Source: JADKIH01 sp031427625
Lineage (GTDB): Bacteria > Bacteroidota > Bacteroidia > AKYH767-A > 2013-40CM-41-45
Direction: 5' to 3'
Length of the DNA stretch: 64,000 nt
Assembly: GCA_031427625.1 (NCBI GenBank)
Contig: JANPNV010000132.1
Span: 1-64,000 of the forward strand
Part shown: positions 8,101 through 15,467 of the stretch, one piece after another
Layout: each line of letters begins with the position of its first letter
Numbering within the stretch: position 1 is the first letter of the stretch
Position numbers and translations under genes: made by a program
The notes under the pieces: model-generated
Databases searched by the model: none
What the model was told of the DNA's origin: nothing
What the model saw: the letters and a program-made list of their open reading frames with translations, nothing else

Positions 8101-10178
8101 GCTTTTTCAGGTTCGAGAACAAATTTTTCACTAACGCTTTTTTGAGTCGCATGAAAGTCACCCGCAAAACAAGAATTTGCAATAACCACAGGATAACGAC
8201 CATGATTATGATAAGCAGATGGCTCATCAGTGCTTGCATCAAATCCTGATCCGCTGGCATGGCCAAAGAATGTCATCACTGCCAGCCCGGAATCAATCTG
8301 TGCCTGTAATGTATCAGATAAATTACTCTGAATAGGAGAGGAGCTGAATTTCAGATAAGTTGTTACGCGTCCACCGAATGAACTGTCTTCCATTATATTT
8401 TTATAGGAGTTGAGATATCCCGCAAGCAATGCCTGTTGGTTTTCATCATTACCCCCTCCAAAATGTAAAATCTCTTTCTGCCATGCTTGTGGCGGACCGG
8501 CCTGAGCTAGTTCATATTCTTCTACTTTATGCCTGTAATTGTTGACGTCAATATCATTTGCCGCACTAAGCCTACCAATCGGAATCTTTGGTTCCCATTG
8601 TGAGCCGTTGATTCCTGATGTAAGTAATATGTCTGAAGATGGAACTCCATAAGAAGCTACTAAACAAGAAGCAAACCAAGCCGGACTATTCCTGAAATCG
8701 AATGAGCTAATTGATTTACCTATAAGAAACATGTGTTGAGGTTCACTGGGCCAGACATTTAAAACATAATGTGAAAAATTTCTGACTCCCAACGGATGTT
8801 TCTGTATGCCATAGGCGAATTGATCGTAAAGCTCATCAACATTAACCATGACGGTACGATTAATATATGGTGCATGAGTATTTCTGTAGCTACGGTAAAG
8901 ACCGGCAGAATTCCAGAGAGATTTGCTTGTAACTATAATAAACGCAGAGTCAACTCCCATCGATCCAAGGTCATTGAAGTGGCCGGGATTATTTGCTACA
9001 TAATTTATTTTTGAAACTGATGGAAATTGAACACTCGCCTGAGAAGAAATATAACATTCTTTCAGTGAGCCGCTACCTGAATTATTAACTAATGCAAGGA
9101 ACTGACCTCCGTTTGATTTGGCAGTAATTCGTTTATGATTAGTAAGATCATAAATCACTGCATCAATTCCTCCGCCATTGAAATTGTTAATGCTCATTTT
9201 TGTTTTCGTCTGTGTTGCATCATCCTGAACGAATAATCGAAAAGTGCTTTTCCCTTCCATGTCATATACATGTGGATACTTTACCGATAACCAGTAGAAT
9301 AAGCTATAGTCAGGGTCGGAGGAAGGCGTAGTGGATGTCATCACCAGATTACTGGTTGGCGAATTAAGTGTAGCAGGAGATATTGAAAAGGAATATTTTC
9401 GTAATGCCTGGTTGTAATAGGTATCTGTTAGGTTGATGCCGGGAAATGTCACGCCAAGATTGTGCGGTGGATTATTTACTCCGCCGAAGCACATGTTGAT
9501 TTCTGCATTCGGACCGCCGGTATAAATTTTATCTGTTGATACATTAATTGTTTCCGGATGATTTCCTCCCCCGTAATTTCCAAATACGGTTCCCCATCCT
9601 TCACTCTCTGTATAGGATATACTCTGATCGTTTGCACCTCTGTTATAACCGAATATTCCCGGATTTAAATCTTTGCCCTCAACAAAAGTTTCTTTTGTAA
9701 AAAATTGTGCTGAAGAATAATTTCCGAATAATGTGTCTGTTTGTAGTGACACTCTTTTACCATTCGAAACAGGATTGTATGTTAGAAAATAAACTGCCGT
9801 ATCGGTAAGAAGACTATATCGTGGTGTAGGATGCCAGTTTGTATCAGCGTAAAGATTTTTGTCGAGCGATCCGTCGTTTCTCTCTCCGTAAAATTCGATA
9901 AAATCACCTTGTGCCTGATCGAATGTCCCATCGTCTTCACCTTGAATATAAATATTTTGTTCTACACCATTATGCCAAATTTGAATTTTCCTTGGGTCTA
10001 TATTGGTCGAAAATCCAGCCAATGCCAGAGTGGAGGGCGTAACACGATAGATTCCCGCCTGCCAGATTTTTATTTTGTAATATTCCTGACCATAATTGAT
10101 CCATGAGTTTTCATATTGCTGTGAAAAAACATTTGCCATCGAAAAATAAAGAAAAGCTATAAGTAAAATTTTTTTCAT
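5103..10178 (-). CDS. porU2: C25 gingipain-family peptidase, T9SS sortase-like PorU2
   Basis: This 1691-residue exported protein has a signal peptide (about 1-19, ending NVFS-QQ), an N-terminal beta-rich region, and a peptidase C25 domain (about 400-770). The catalytic dyad is His640 in FFGHASGSG and Cys670 in IANSCFAGDF, 30 residues apart as expected for gingipains. CARDB-like Ig domains follow (about 790-910), and a FlgD-type Ig domain sits near the end (AWDGKDEYGDRLANGLYLYHV). The length and the adjacent PorV/PorQ-family gene match what is named PorU2, a paralogue of the T9SS sortase PorU that cleaves cargo C-terminal domains. Whether it acts as a sortase or is itself cargo cannot be settled here. 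The preceding gene ends 24 bases upstream, so the two form an operon. Confidence 0.85.
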   Translation of the reverse strand: MKKILLIAFLYFSMANVFSQQYENSWINYGQEYYKIKIWQAGIYRVTPSTLALAGFSTNIDPRKIQIWHNGVEQNIYIQGEDDGTFDQAQGDFIEFYGERNDGSLDKNLYADTNWHPTPRYSLLTDTAVYFLTYNPVSNGKRVSLQTDTLFGNYSSAQFFTKETFVEGKDLNPGIFGYNRGANDQSISYTESEGWGTVFGNYGGGNHPETINVSTDKIYTGGPNAEINMCFGGVNNPPHNLGVTFPGINLTDTYYNQALRKYSFSISPATLNSPTSNLVMTSTTPSSDPDYSLFYWLSVKYPHVYDMEGKSTFRLFVQDDATQTKTKMSINNFNGGGIDAVIYDLTNHKRITAKSNGGQFLALVNNSGSGSLKECYISSQASVQFPSVSKINYVANNPGHFNDLGSMGVDSAFIIVTSKSLWNSAGLYRSYRNTHAPYINRTVMVNVDELYDQFAYGIQKHPLGVRNFSHYVLNVWPSEPQHMFLIGKSISSFDFRNSPAWFASCLVASYGVPSSDILLTSGINGSQWEPKIPIGRLSAANDIDVNNYRHKVEEYELAQAGPPQAWQKEILHFGGGNDENQQALLAGYLNSYKNIMEDSSFGGRVTTYLKFSSSPIQSNLSDTLQAQIDSGLAVMTFFGHASGSGFDASTDEPSAYHNHGRYPVVIANSCFAGDFHATQKSVSEKFVLEPEKAAIAFLASVGLGNPYFLAEYTKSFFEHASYTDYGATVGQLMKKAIQSIQITLSEGEKQVSEEMSLQGDPSLKLNSFSRPDYAIDESSIGFTPTHITTDLDTFGVKIITRNYGKAVQDSFIVKVIHTFSSGVDSVYQFKRGKCFYADTLNITLHTGGFSGAGVNKLRVEIDLPDSVDEYNNLSNNIASTEFFILSKDIIPVYPPDYAIYPSPTVILKASTANPMAGQATYKFEIDTLDLNLRDVTPGMQQSPLFRFSSVSGSGGVISWGPSNYNLQDSVVYFWRVANDSIDVDPVNFHWQQSSFMYVPGKTGWAQSHFHQFKNDNYENVKYDTLDRQFKFVNNNKSLRVFTRGAPDGTQTQYNEVGYYMNNSPAEYNGCGTNPAVMIAVLDSISIIPWSTCGNNFGQVNTFTPFAQCSGPNTPGSGSCRNRPENYFIYRFGDATAMDSVFSFINNVPDNNYIIMYSWYTYPYSTVNPSFYSALSSLGFNTGFLQDNMPFIYFVKKGDLTTRNEMHGNNQTDNLTLQEQLQSVWNKGNINSVTVGPAARWETLHWNQHPWESQSLKDIIKLNVYGLNSISNTWDLLDSAISYDTGKDTTLSWISASTYPYIKLQSYIQDDSLRTPPQMDYWRIYYDEVPECAVNPNRSYSFYNNPLQEGDTMKLSVAIDNLSNLPMDSLGISFYLYDENRNRHDLIDYKLDSLRENQFLIASIVIDTTFGLKGENSLWMEVNPFKTPFHQPEKYHFNNYAEIKFKVNRDVVNPILDVTFDGVHILNGDIVSGKPQITVQLHDENRFLALNNQSQFKVYLKTPNSNVSQEIAWNAVSYGQMMRFTPAVLPKNSCRIDWEPTFAEDGIYTFEVEARDRSNNESGKYNYKISFEVINRSTITEIVNYPNPFSTSTRFVFTLTGSEVPTGMKIQIITVTGKIIREIMQNELGNIHVGRNITDYAWDGKDEYGDRLANGLYLYHVVTDLHGQSIEHRETEIDKYFKKGWGKMYLLR

Positions 10179-10202
10179 CAGAGAAGATGGAAGTAAATTA
10201 TT

Positions 10203-11270
10203 TTATTTATGTTTATAAATGTCGAATCTCAATGAGAAGACATTTGAATAAAGAGTTTCCTGTCCTATGTTAGTTAATGCATAATCAATTGTAAGTCTTC
10301 CTAAGCGAATTCCCAATCCAAGGTTTGGTTGAATAGTTTTGCTTACTGTTCCATCAAGATTTTTAATGTTCTGTATATTTTGCATACCGGCACGCAGAAA
10401 GATGAAATCGTTGTACCCGACTTCAAGTCCGAAATGCGGATCTGCACTTATAGGATCTGAACTAATCAGTACATTTCGTTTTCCGTCAAACGTCAGGTCT
10501 GCATCTGCTTCAATAAGTCCTGTTACTTTTTTACTAATATCAAATTGATATCCCGCGCCTAAAATTATTTTTGGAAGTGTAATCTCTGTCGAGTTTTTTG
10601 GAATTTCATTTCCTGTTTGAGCGAATGCAGTTTCAAGCAAGTCTGTATTAAAACTCCATGCATTGAAGGTAGAAGTGACATCTTTTGCCATTGCACCCAA
10701 TCGCCAGTGTCCTGTGGAGTATTGTGCACCAAGGTCAAAGCCAAAACCCCATGCTTTGCCAAATTCACCGGCCTTGCGATGAATGATTTTGGCGTTTCCA
10801 CCAAGATGTAAGCCGGCAATCTTCGTGTCTTTTGAATAAGAGAAGATGAAAGCGTAGTCGGCTATCGAAAATGATTTCACTTTCGAATAATCAATTGCGC
10901 CAGATGCGTCGATGAGTTCAAGAGTATTTGGAATTTCATCGGTGCCAAAGCGAATGATAGAAAATCCGATAGCCCGTGATGAGTCTATATGCGTGGCAAG
11001 AGTCGCATAATCAAATTTGGATATTCCTGCAAATAACTCTGCATGCATGGCTGATACCTGTACATCTCCCTTTATTCCCGTTAGTCCAGCCGGATTCCAG
11101 AAAGCAGATGTTGCATCATTTACAGTTCCTGCTACTGCGCCTGACATACCCATAGAACGCCCGCCAACACCGATGGATAAAAATTCATTACTGTATTTTG
11201 GAGCCTGGCTGTTTGCCGTTATGGATACACAGAAAAGGATACCAGTAAAAAAGTGTTTTTTTATAATCAT
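10203..11270 (-). CDS. PorV/PorQ-family outer membrane beta-barrel protein
   Basis: The 355-residue protein has a signal peptide (about 1-22, ending ANS-QAP) followed by FLSIGVGGRSMGMSGAVAGTVNDATSAFWNPAG in pieces. That glycine-rich start with an N-P-A-G turn is typical of the FadL-like PorV/PorQ barrels of T9SS. Alternating amphipathic strands continue to the C-terminus (LRFDIYKHK). PorV shuttles cargo from the translocon to the PorU sortase. This copy, paired with a PorU2-type peptidase, probably does an equivalent job, which is inference. It is the first gene of the two-gene operon. Confidence 0.85.
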   Translation of the reverse strand: MIIKKHFFTGILFCVSITANSQAPKYSNEFLSIGVGGRSMGMSGAVAGTVNDATSAFWNPAGLTGIKGDVQVSAMHAELFAGISKFDYATLATHIDSSRAIGFSIIRFGTDEIPNTLELIDASGAIDYSKVKSFSIADYAFIFSYSKDTKIAGLHLGGNAKIIHRKAGEFGKAWGFGFDLGAQYSTGHWRLGAMAKDVTSTFNAWSFNTDLLETAFAQTGNEIPKNSTEITLPKIILGAGYQFDISKKVTGLIEADADLTFDGKRNVLISSDPISADPHFGLEVGYNDFIFLRAGMQNIQNIKNLDGTVSKTIQPNLGLGIRLGRLTIDYALTNIGQETLYSNVFSLRFDIYKHK

Positions 11271-11653
11271 GATCAGAGGGGTTAGATACTTTGGGGAAAC
11301 GCAGTAGCTAACTTTATATTGTTTATACAGAGGAAGATATCTATTCGTAAAGATAGCATTTTCAAGCGGATATAGATTTTATTCTGTATTTTTTTAAGAC
11401 TGATTTTCAATAGTTTTTATACAACTACTTACAACAAAGGATACATTAATTAATTATTAAAGATGACTTATACCATTACAGGATATGTAGTTCTGAAATA
11501 GGGTCATATTTTTAAATGTATTGTATTATTTACTTTAAAATGTGCAATTGAATTTGATAACGGAGGTTAAGAAAACTGAAAAAATTCGACAATTCAAAAA
11601 GTTTCATGTATAAAAGTTATTTTTGAACCGAATCTTACAGTCCATTTAAATTT
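11271..11653. other. 383-base intergenic region with pssA promoter candidate
   Basis: This AT-rich divergent region lies between the PorQ-like gene and pssA. I found no open frame of interest or strong hairpin. TATTTTTG at 11619-11626 matches the Bacteroidota -7 box for pssA, but I see no TTG at the expected distance upstream. A purine-rich CGGAGG at about 11562-11567 is too far from the ATG to be a ribosome site. Confidence 0.4.
11619..11626 (+). promoter_or_regulatory. Candidate -7 box for pssA-purS
   Basis: TATTTTTG fits TAnnTTTG and lies 27 bases before the pssA ATG. No matching -33 element is visible, so this is a weak call. Confidence 0.3.
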
Positions 11654-12376
11654 ATGAAAATAAATCTTCCGAATTTGCTTACCAGCTGTAACCTTTTCTG
11701 CGGTTGTATTGCTGCAGTTATGGTTTTCAGAAATCACCTTGATTGGGCAGCTTATCTTGTTTTTATCGCTGCATTTTTTGATTTACTGGATGGAATGGCC
11801 GCACGAAAAATATCTTCCGGTTCGGCTTTCGGAAAAGAACTCGATTCTCTCGCTGATATGGTAAGCTTTGGTTTTGTTCCCGGTGCCGTTATGTTTAAGC
11901 TTCTTCAGTCTGCTGATATGGAATTGTACTTTACATCTGATATTCTAATAAGAGTCATTCAGTTTTTTCCATTTATAATAACCATTTTTTCAGCCTTACG
12001 TCTGGCGGATTTTAATATTGATACCCGTCAGACAAATTCATTTATCGGACTTCCGACTCCTGCCAATACTCTCTTTATTGTTTCCCTTCCACTAATCATG
12101 AAACAGTTTCCAGGAAAATACGACGATGTAATAATGAATCCGTATTCTATTTTTATTGTCACTATCATTTTTTCTTTGTTGATGGTTTCAAATATTCCGC
12201 TTTTCTCTATGAAATTTAAAACACTAAACATGAAAGAAAATGTTTTTCAATATTTGCTAATTGGCTGCGCTCTGATTTTATTTCCATGGTTATTATATGC
12301 AGCTATTCCAATATTGATGATCTTATACATATTTTTGTCAATCATTAAGAATTATATTAAAACAACTCCCTTATGA
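11654..12376 (+). CDS. pssA: CDP-diacylglycerol--serine O-phosphatidyltransferase
   Basis: PssA condenses CDP-diacylglycerol with L-serine to give phosphatidylserine, the precursor of phosphatidylethanolamine, in the inner membrane. The 240-residue protein carries the full CDP-alcohol phosphotransferase motif: Asp43, Asp46-Gly47, Ala50-Arg51, Gly60, Asp64 and Asp68. About six to seven hydrophobic segments follow. Opening MKINLPNLLTSCNLFCG is typical of Bacteroidota PssA. Its stop overlaps the purS start by 4 bases (ATGA), so the two are translationally coupled. Confidence 0.93.
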   Translation: MKINLPNLLTSCNLFCGCIAAVMVFRNHLDWAAYLVFIAAFFDLLDGMAARKISSGSAFGKELDSLADMVSFGFVPGAVMFKLLQSADMELYFTSDILIRVIQFFPFIITIFSALRLADFNIDTRQTNSFIGLPTPANTLFIVSLPLIMKQFPGKYDDVIMNPYSIFIVTIIFSLLMVSNIPLFSMKFKTLNMKENVFQYLLIGCALILFPWLLYAAIPILMILYIFLSIIKNYIKTTPL

Positions 12377-12627
12377 AATTTATTGCAGAAATAGTTGTAA
12401 TGCCTTTGAAAGCGCTTCTTGATCCTCAGGGCAAAGCTGTTTCTCATGGTCTCACCAACATGGGTCTTTCAGAAATTGAAAATGTACGTATCGGAAAACA
12501 TATCACACTTGAAGTGGATGCAACATCGAAAGAATCAGCCACAGATAAAGTTGATCAAGCATGCAAAAAACTTCTTTCCAATCCGATCATGGAAAATTAC
12601 TCATTTGTTCTTGAAGAGCAGAAATAA
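12373..12627 (+). CDS. purS: Phosphoribosylformylglycinamidine synthase PurS subunit
   Basis: The 84-residue protein fits PurS, the small subunit that links PurQ glutaminase and small PurL in FGAM synthase (purine synthesis step 4). Visible family features are the KALLDPQGKAVSHGL segment (13-27) and NVRIGKHI (36-43), where the QG of DPQG and the following basic residues are usual. No purQ or purL is nearby; instead the gene overlaps pssA by 4 bases. A PurS implies a PurS/PurQ/small-PurL enzyme elsewhere in the genome rather than the fused large PurL. Confidence 0.9.
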   Translation: MKFIAEIVVMPLKALLDPQGKAVSHGLTNMGLSEIENVRIGKHITLEVDATSKESATDKVDQACKKLLSNPIMENYSFVLEEQK

Positions 12628-12686
12628 TTTGACTGTTTAATGTATTCAGGAATTAGGCTTACTTGTTAAGTACAACCTTGTTTTCT

Positions 12687-13412
12687 CTATCTCCTCAACT
12701 CAAAATTTTGTCCGAGATAGACTTTTCTTACCTGTTCGTCATCTGCTAACTCCTGTGCAGTTCCCGCCTTTAAAATTCTGCCTTCAAAAAGGAGGTAAGC
12801 TCTGTCGACGATGGTAAGTGTTTCATGAACATTGTGGTCGGTGATGAGCACGCCTATATTGCGATCGCGAAGATGTGAAACAATTGATTGTATGTCTTCA
12901 ACTGCGATCGGATCTACTCCCGCAAATGGTTCGTCGAGCAAAATAAATTTCGGATCAACAGCCAGCGCTCTTGCAATTTCAGTTCTTCTTCGTTCTCCAC
13001 CGGATAATAAATCTCCCCTGCTTTTCCTGATTCGTTGAAGTCCGAATTCATCCAGCAGAGATTCTGTTTTCCTGTTTTGTTCTTCCTTCGACAGCTTTGT
13101 CATTTCCAGAACCGCACGAATATTATCTTCTACACTTAGTTTCCTAAAGACACTTGCTTCTTGTGCCAGGTAGCCAATGCCTGACTGAGCACGCTTATAC
13201 ATTGGAAGACTGGTAATTTTTTCGTTGTTCAGGTAAATTTCTCCTTCGTTTGGTTTGACCAAACCTACGATCATGTAAAAAGATGTCGTCTTTCCTGCGC
13301 CGTTAGGTCCAAGTAATCCGACAATTTCTCCTTGCGAAACCTGAATTGACACATTGTCAACAACAGTTCGTTGTTTGTATCTCTTGATAAGATTCTCGGA
13401 GCGTAGTATCAT
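12687..13412 (-). CDS. lptB: LPS export ABC transporter ATP-binding protein
   Basis: LptB is the cytoplasmic ATPase of the LptB2FGC machine that pulls lipopolysaccharide out of the inner membrane. The 241-residue sequence has Walker A GPNGAGKTT (35-43), signature LSGGE (136-140) with the LptB-type RRR following, Walker B ILLDE (157-161) and switch His in ITDHNVHET. GIGYLAQEASVFRKL is a hallmark that separates LptB from other ABC ATPases. It lies 20 bases after tatC and shares a strand with kdsD, a Kdo pathway gene, so the cluster has an envelope theme. Confidence 0.95.
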   Translation of the reverse strand: MILRSENLIKRYKQRTVVDNVSIQVSQGEIVGLLGPNGAGKTTSFYMIVGLVKPNEGEIYLNNEKITSLPMYKRAQSGIGYLAQEASVFRKLSVEDNIRAVLEMTKLSKEEQNRKTESLLDEFGLQRIRKSRGDLLSGGERRRTEIARALAVDPKFILLDEPFAGVDPIAVEDIQSIVSHLRDRNIGVLITDHNVHETLTIVDRAYLLFEGRILKAGTAQELADDEQVRKVYLGQNFELRR

Positions 13413-13432
13413 GATTTTATCAGATATTAATT

Positions 13433-14257
13433 CTATGCATTTTTCGATTTGAGAACATAGGTGCTGACAAGAATGCTGATTTCGTAGAGCACATATAAAG
13501 GCATTGCAACCATAATAAGTGTTGTGGCATCAGAAGTAGGAGTGATTACTGCTGCAATAATAAGAATAAGGACAACAGCATGTCTTCTGTACGTCCGCAT
13601 AAATTTAGGCGTTAACAAGCCAATCTTAGAGAGGAAATATACGACAATTGGTAATTCAAAAACAATTCCTGAAATAAGAGTCATCGTTGAAACAGTTGAG
13701 ATAAATGAATCGAGGGTAATTGTGTTTTTAACCTGTTCACTCACCTGATAATTTCCAAGAAAATTTACTGTCATTGGTGTAATTACATAGTAACCAAAAA
13801 GAATTCCGGTTAAGAATAGAAAAGACGTGTAAAATACGATACCCCGTGCATAGGTTCTTTCTTTTGTCGAAAGCGCAGGCTTAATAAATCGCCAGATCTC
13901 CCAAACTACATAGGGAAAGCTTATTACTACTCCACCAATAAAGGCAACCCACATATGTGTTGTGAATTGAGCGGAGATGTCAGTGGCTATCAGAGAAAAG
14001 GGAATAACCGTAACGCAAAGGTCATCGCCAAGATTGAAACGGTGACCTATAGAACACAATGCTTTATAGGTTAAAAAATTCGGGCTCTTTGGCGCAAGCA
14101 AAACACCGTCGAATAAAAACTCTTTGAAGAAGAAAAGGACAAGGGCCGCAACCATAACTACAATAACGGACCGAAACAAATGCCATCTGAGCGCTTCTAA
14201 ATGTCCTAGAAATGACATTTCGCCTGCTTCATTTGGGTTCTTAGAAAATATTCCCAT
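13433..14257 (-). CDS. tatC: Sec-independent protein translocase TatC
   Basis: TatC is the receptor for twin-arginine signal peptides in the inner membrane. The protein has the conserved N-terminal MSFLGHLEALRWHLFRSV (from residue 14 of this start), six hydrophobic segments, and the family segment SFPYVVWEIWRFIKPAL before TM3. I use the ATG at 14257 (274 residues) rather than one at 14281: a TAnnTTTG box at 14272-14265 sits between them, and initiation from it would make the 14281 start untranscribed. The resulting mRNA would be almost leaderless. lptB follows by 20 bases. Confidence 0.9.
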   Translation of the reverse strand: MGIFSKNPNEAGEMSFLGHLEALRWHLFRSVIVVMVAALVLFFFKEFLFDGVLLAPKSPNFLTYKALCSIGHRFNLGDDLCVTVIPFSLIATDISAQFTTHMWVAFIGGVVISFPYVVWEIWRFIKPALSTKERTYARGIVFYTSFLFLTGILFGYYVITPMTVNFLGNYQVSEQVKNTITLDSFISTVSTMTLISGIVFELPIVVYFLSKIGLLTPKFMRTYRRHAVVLILIIAAVITPTSDATTLIMVAMPLYVLYEISILVSTYVLKSKNA

Positions 14258-14264
14258 GCGGCGG

Positions 14265-14272
14265 CAAAGATA
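14265..14272 (-). promoter_or_regulatory. -7 box for tatC-lptB
   Basis: TATCTTTG read on the minus strand (plus-strand CAAAGATA), inside GCGGCAAAGATAG, matches TAnnTTTG. It ends 7 bases before the tatC ATG at 14257, so transcription would begin about 4 bases before the codon. No clear -33 TTG is visible. Confidence 0.5.
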
Positions 14273-14367
14273 GAAATTCATCTCAGAGAGTTCTATCTGA
14301 TTTCTTTATAATGAAAAATATCCTGAGAAGGGAGCTGAGGTGTATCTGATAATTCTTAATCTTCAGA

Positions 14368-15333
14368 TTAGATTATCCCTTCACGAAGCAAATCATGCAA
14401 ATGAACGACTCCCACATATTTGTTCTTATCTGTGATTATCAGCTGAGAAATATTATGCTGCTTCATGATGTCAAGCGCATCAACAGCCATAGTATCTTTA
14501 GAAACTGTTTTCGGCATGCTGTTCATTATATCTTTAGATTTCAGACCCTCTATTGTTTTAGTATCTAACAACATTCGTCTTATATCGCCATCTGTAATCA
14601 CACCAACTAGTTCTCCATTATCTATAACGGCGGCAACTCCAAGTCGGTTTGATGAAATCTCAACAATTACTTTTTTAACATCTTCATTCGGTGAAACTTT
14701 CGGAAGCGCATTGTTGGGGTAAATGTCTTTAACCTTCAGATACAGCCGCTTTCCAAGCGCCCCTCCGGGGTGATACTTCGCAAAATCTTTGCTGGAGAAT
14801 CCTTTATAATCAAGTAAGCAGACAGCCAGAGCGTCTCCCATGGCCAATTGCGCAGTAGTGCTGCTTGTCGGAGCAAGATTATTGGGGCAGGCTTCTTTTC
14901 TGACAAATGTATTTAGTACCAGATCGCTGTGAGTGGCGAGGTAGGATGTTGTATTCCCAACGATTGCGATCAGCTTGTTTCCATAGTTCTTTAAAAGTGG
15001 AACTAAGATTTTTATCTCTGGAGTATCGCCACTCTTGGAAACACAAATAACGACATCATCTTTCTGAATAGTGCCTAGATCGCCATGAATGGCATCAGAG
15101 GCATGCATAAAGCCTGATGGTGTTCCGGTTGAATTAAAGGTGGCAACAATTTTTTGTGCGATTATGGCACTTTTACCGATGCCTGTTACAATTACTCGCC
15201 CTTTCAACTTTGAAATTAAAATGACGGTATTCACAAAGTCATCATTTATAAATTTTTTTAACTCTAAAATCGCTTCTGCTTCAATTTCAAGTGTGTGCAA
15301 TGCGAGTTCCTTAATCTGTGATGTATTTTTCAA
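14368..15333 (-). CDS. kdsD: Arabinose-5-phosphate isomerase (KpsF/GutQ, SIS-CBS)
   Basis: The enzyme interconverts ribulose 5-phosphate and arabinose 5-phosphate, the first step to Kdo for lipopolysaccharide. The 321-residue protein has a SIS domain (about 35-170) with GIGKSAIIAQKI, SGFMHASDAIHGDLG and the SKSGDTPEI phosphosugar loop, followed by two CBS domains (about 205-320). The start codon is TTG at 15333; no ATG lies near the conserved N-terminus, so this choice rests on homology to proteins starting a few residues before RTLEIE-type segments. It is divergent from recQ across 134 bases and upstream of tatC-lptB. Confidence 0.92.
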   Translation of the reverse strand: MKNTSQIKELALHTLEIEAEAILELKKFINDDFVNTVILISKLKGRVIVTGIGKSAIIAQKIVATFNSTGTPSGFMHASDAIHGDLGTIQKDDVVICVSKSGDTPEIKILVPLLKNYGNKLIAIVGNTTSYLATHSDLVLNTFVRKEACPNNLAPTSSTTAQLAMGDALAVCLLDYKGFSSKDFAKYHPGGALGKRLYLKVKDIYPNNALPKVSPNEDVKKVIVEISSNRLGVAAVIDNGELVGVITDGDIRRMLLDTKTIEGLKSKDIMNSMPKTVSKDTMAVDALDIMKQHNISQLIITDKNKYVGVVHLHDLLREGII

Positions 15334-15467
15334 AGTAGTTTAAATTTTTATTAAAACCTTTTCGTTCGAAGTGTTGATGTTTCGCCAAAATTATTTATTT
15401 TTATCCATAAACTTTTCTGGAAACGAAGTTATATTTATTATATTACCCTTAAAATCAATTTATTGAA

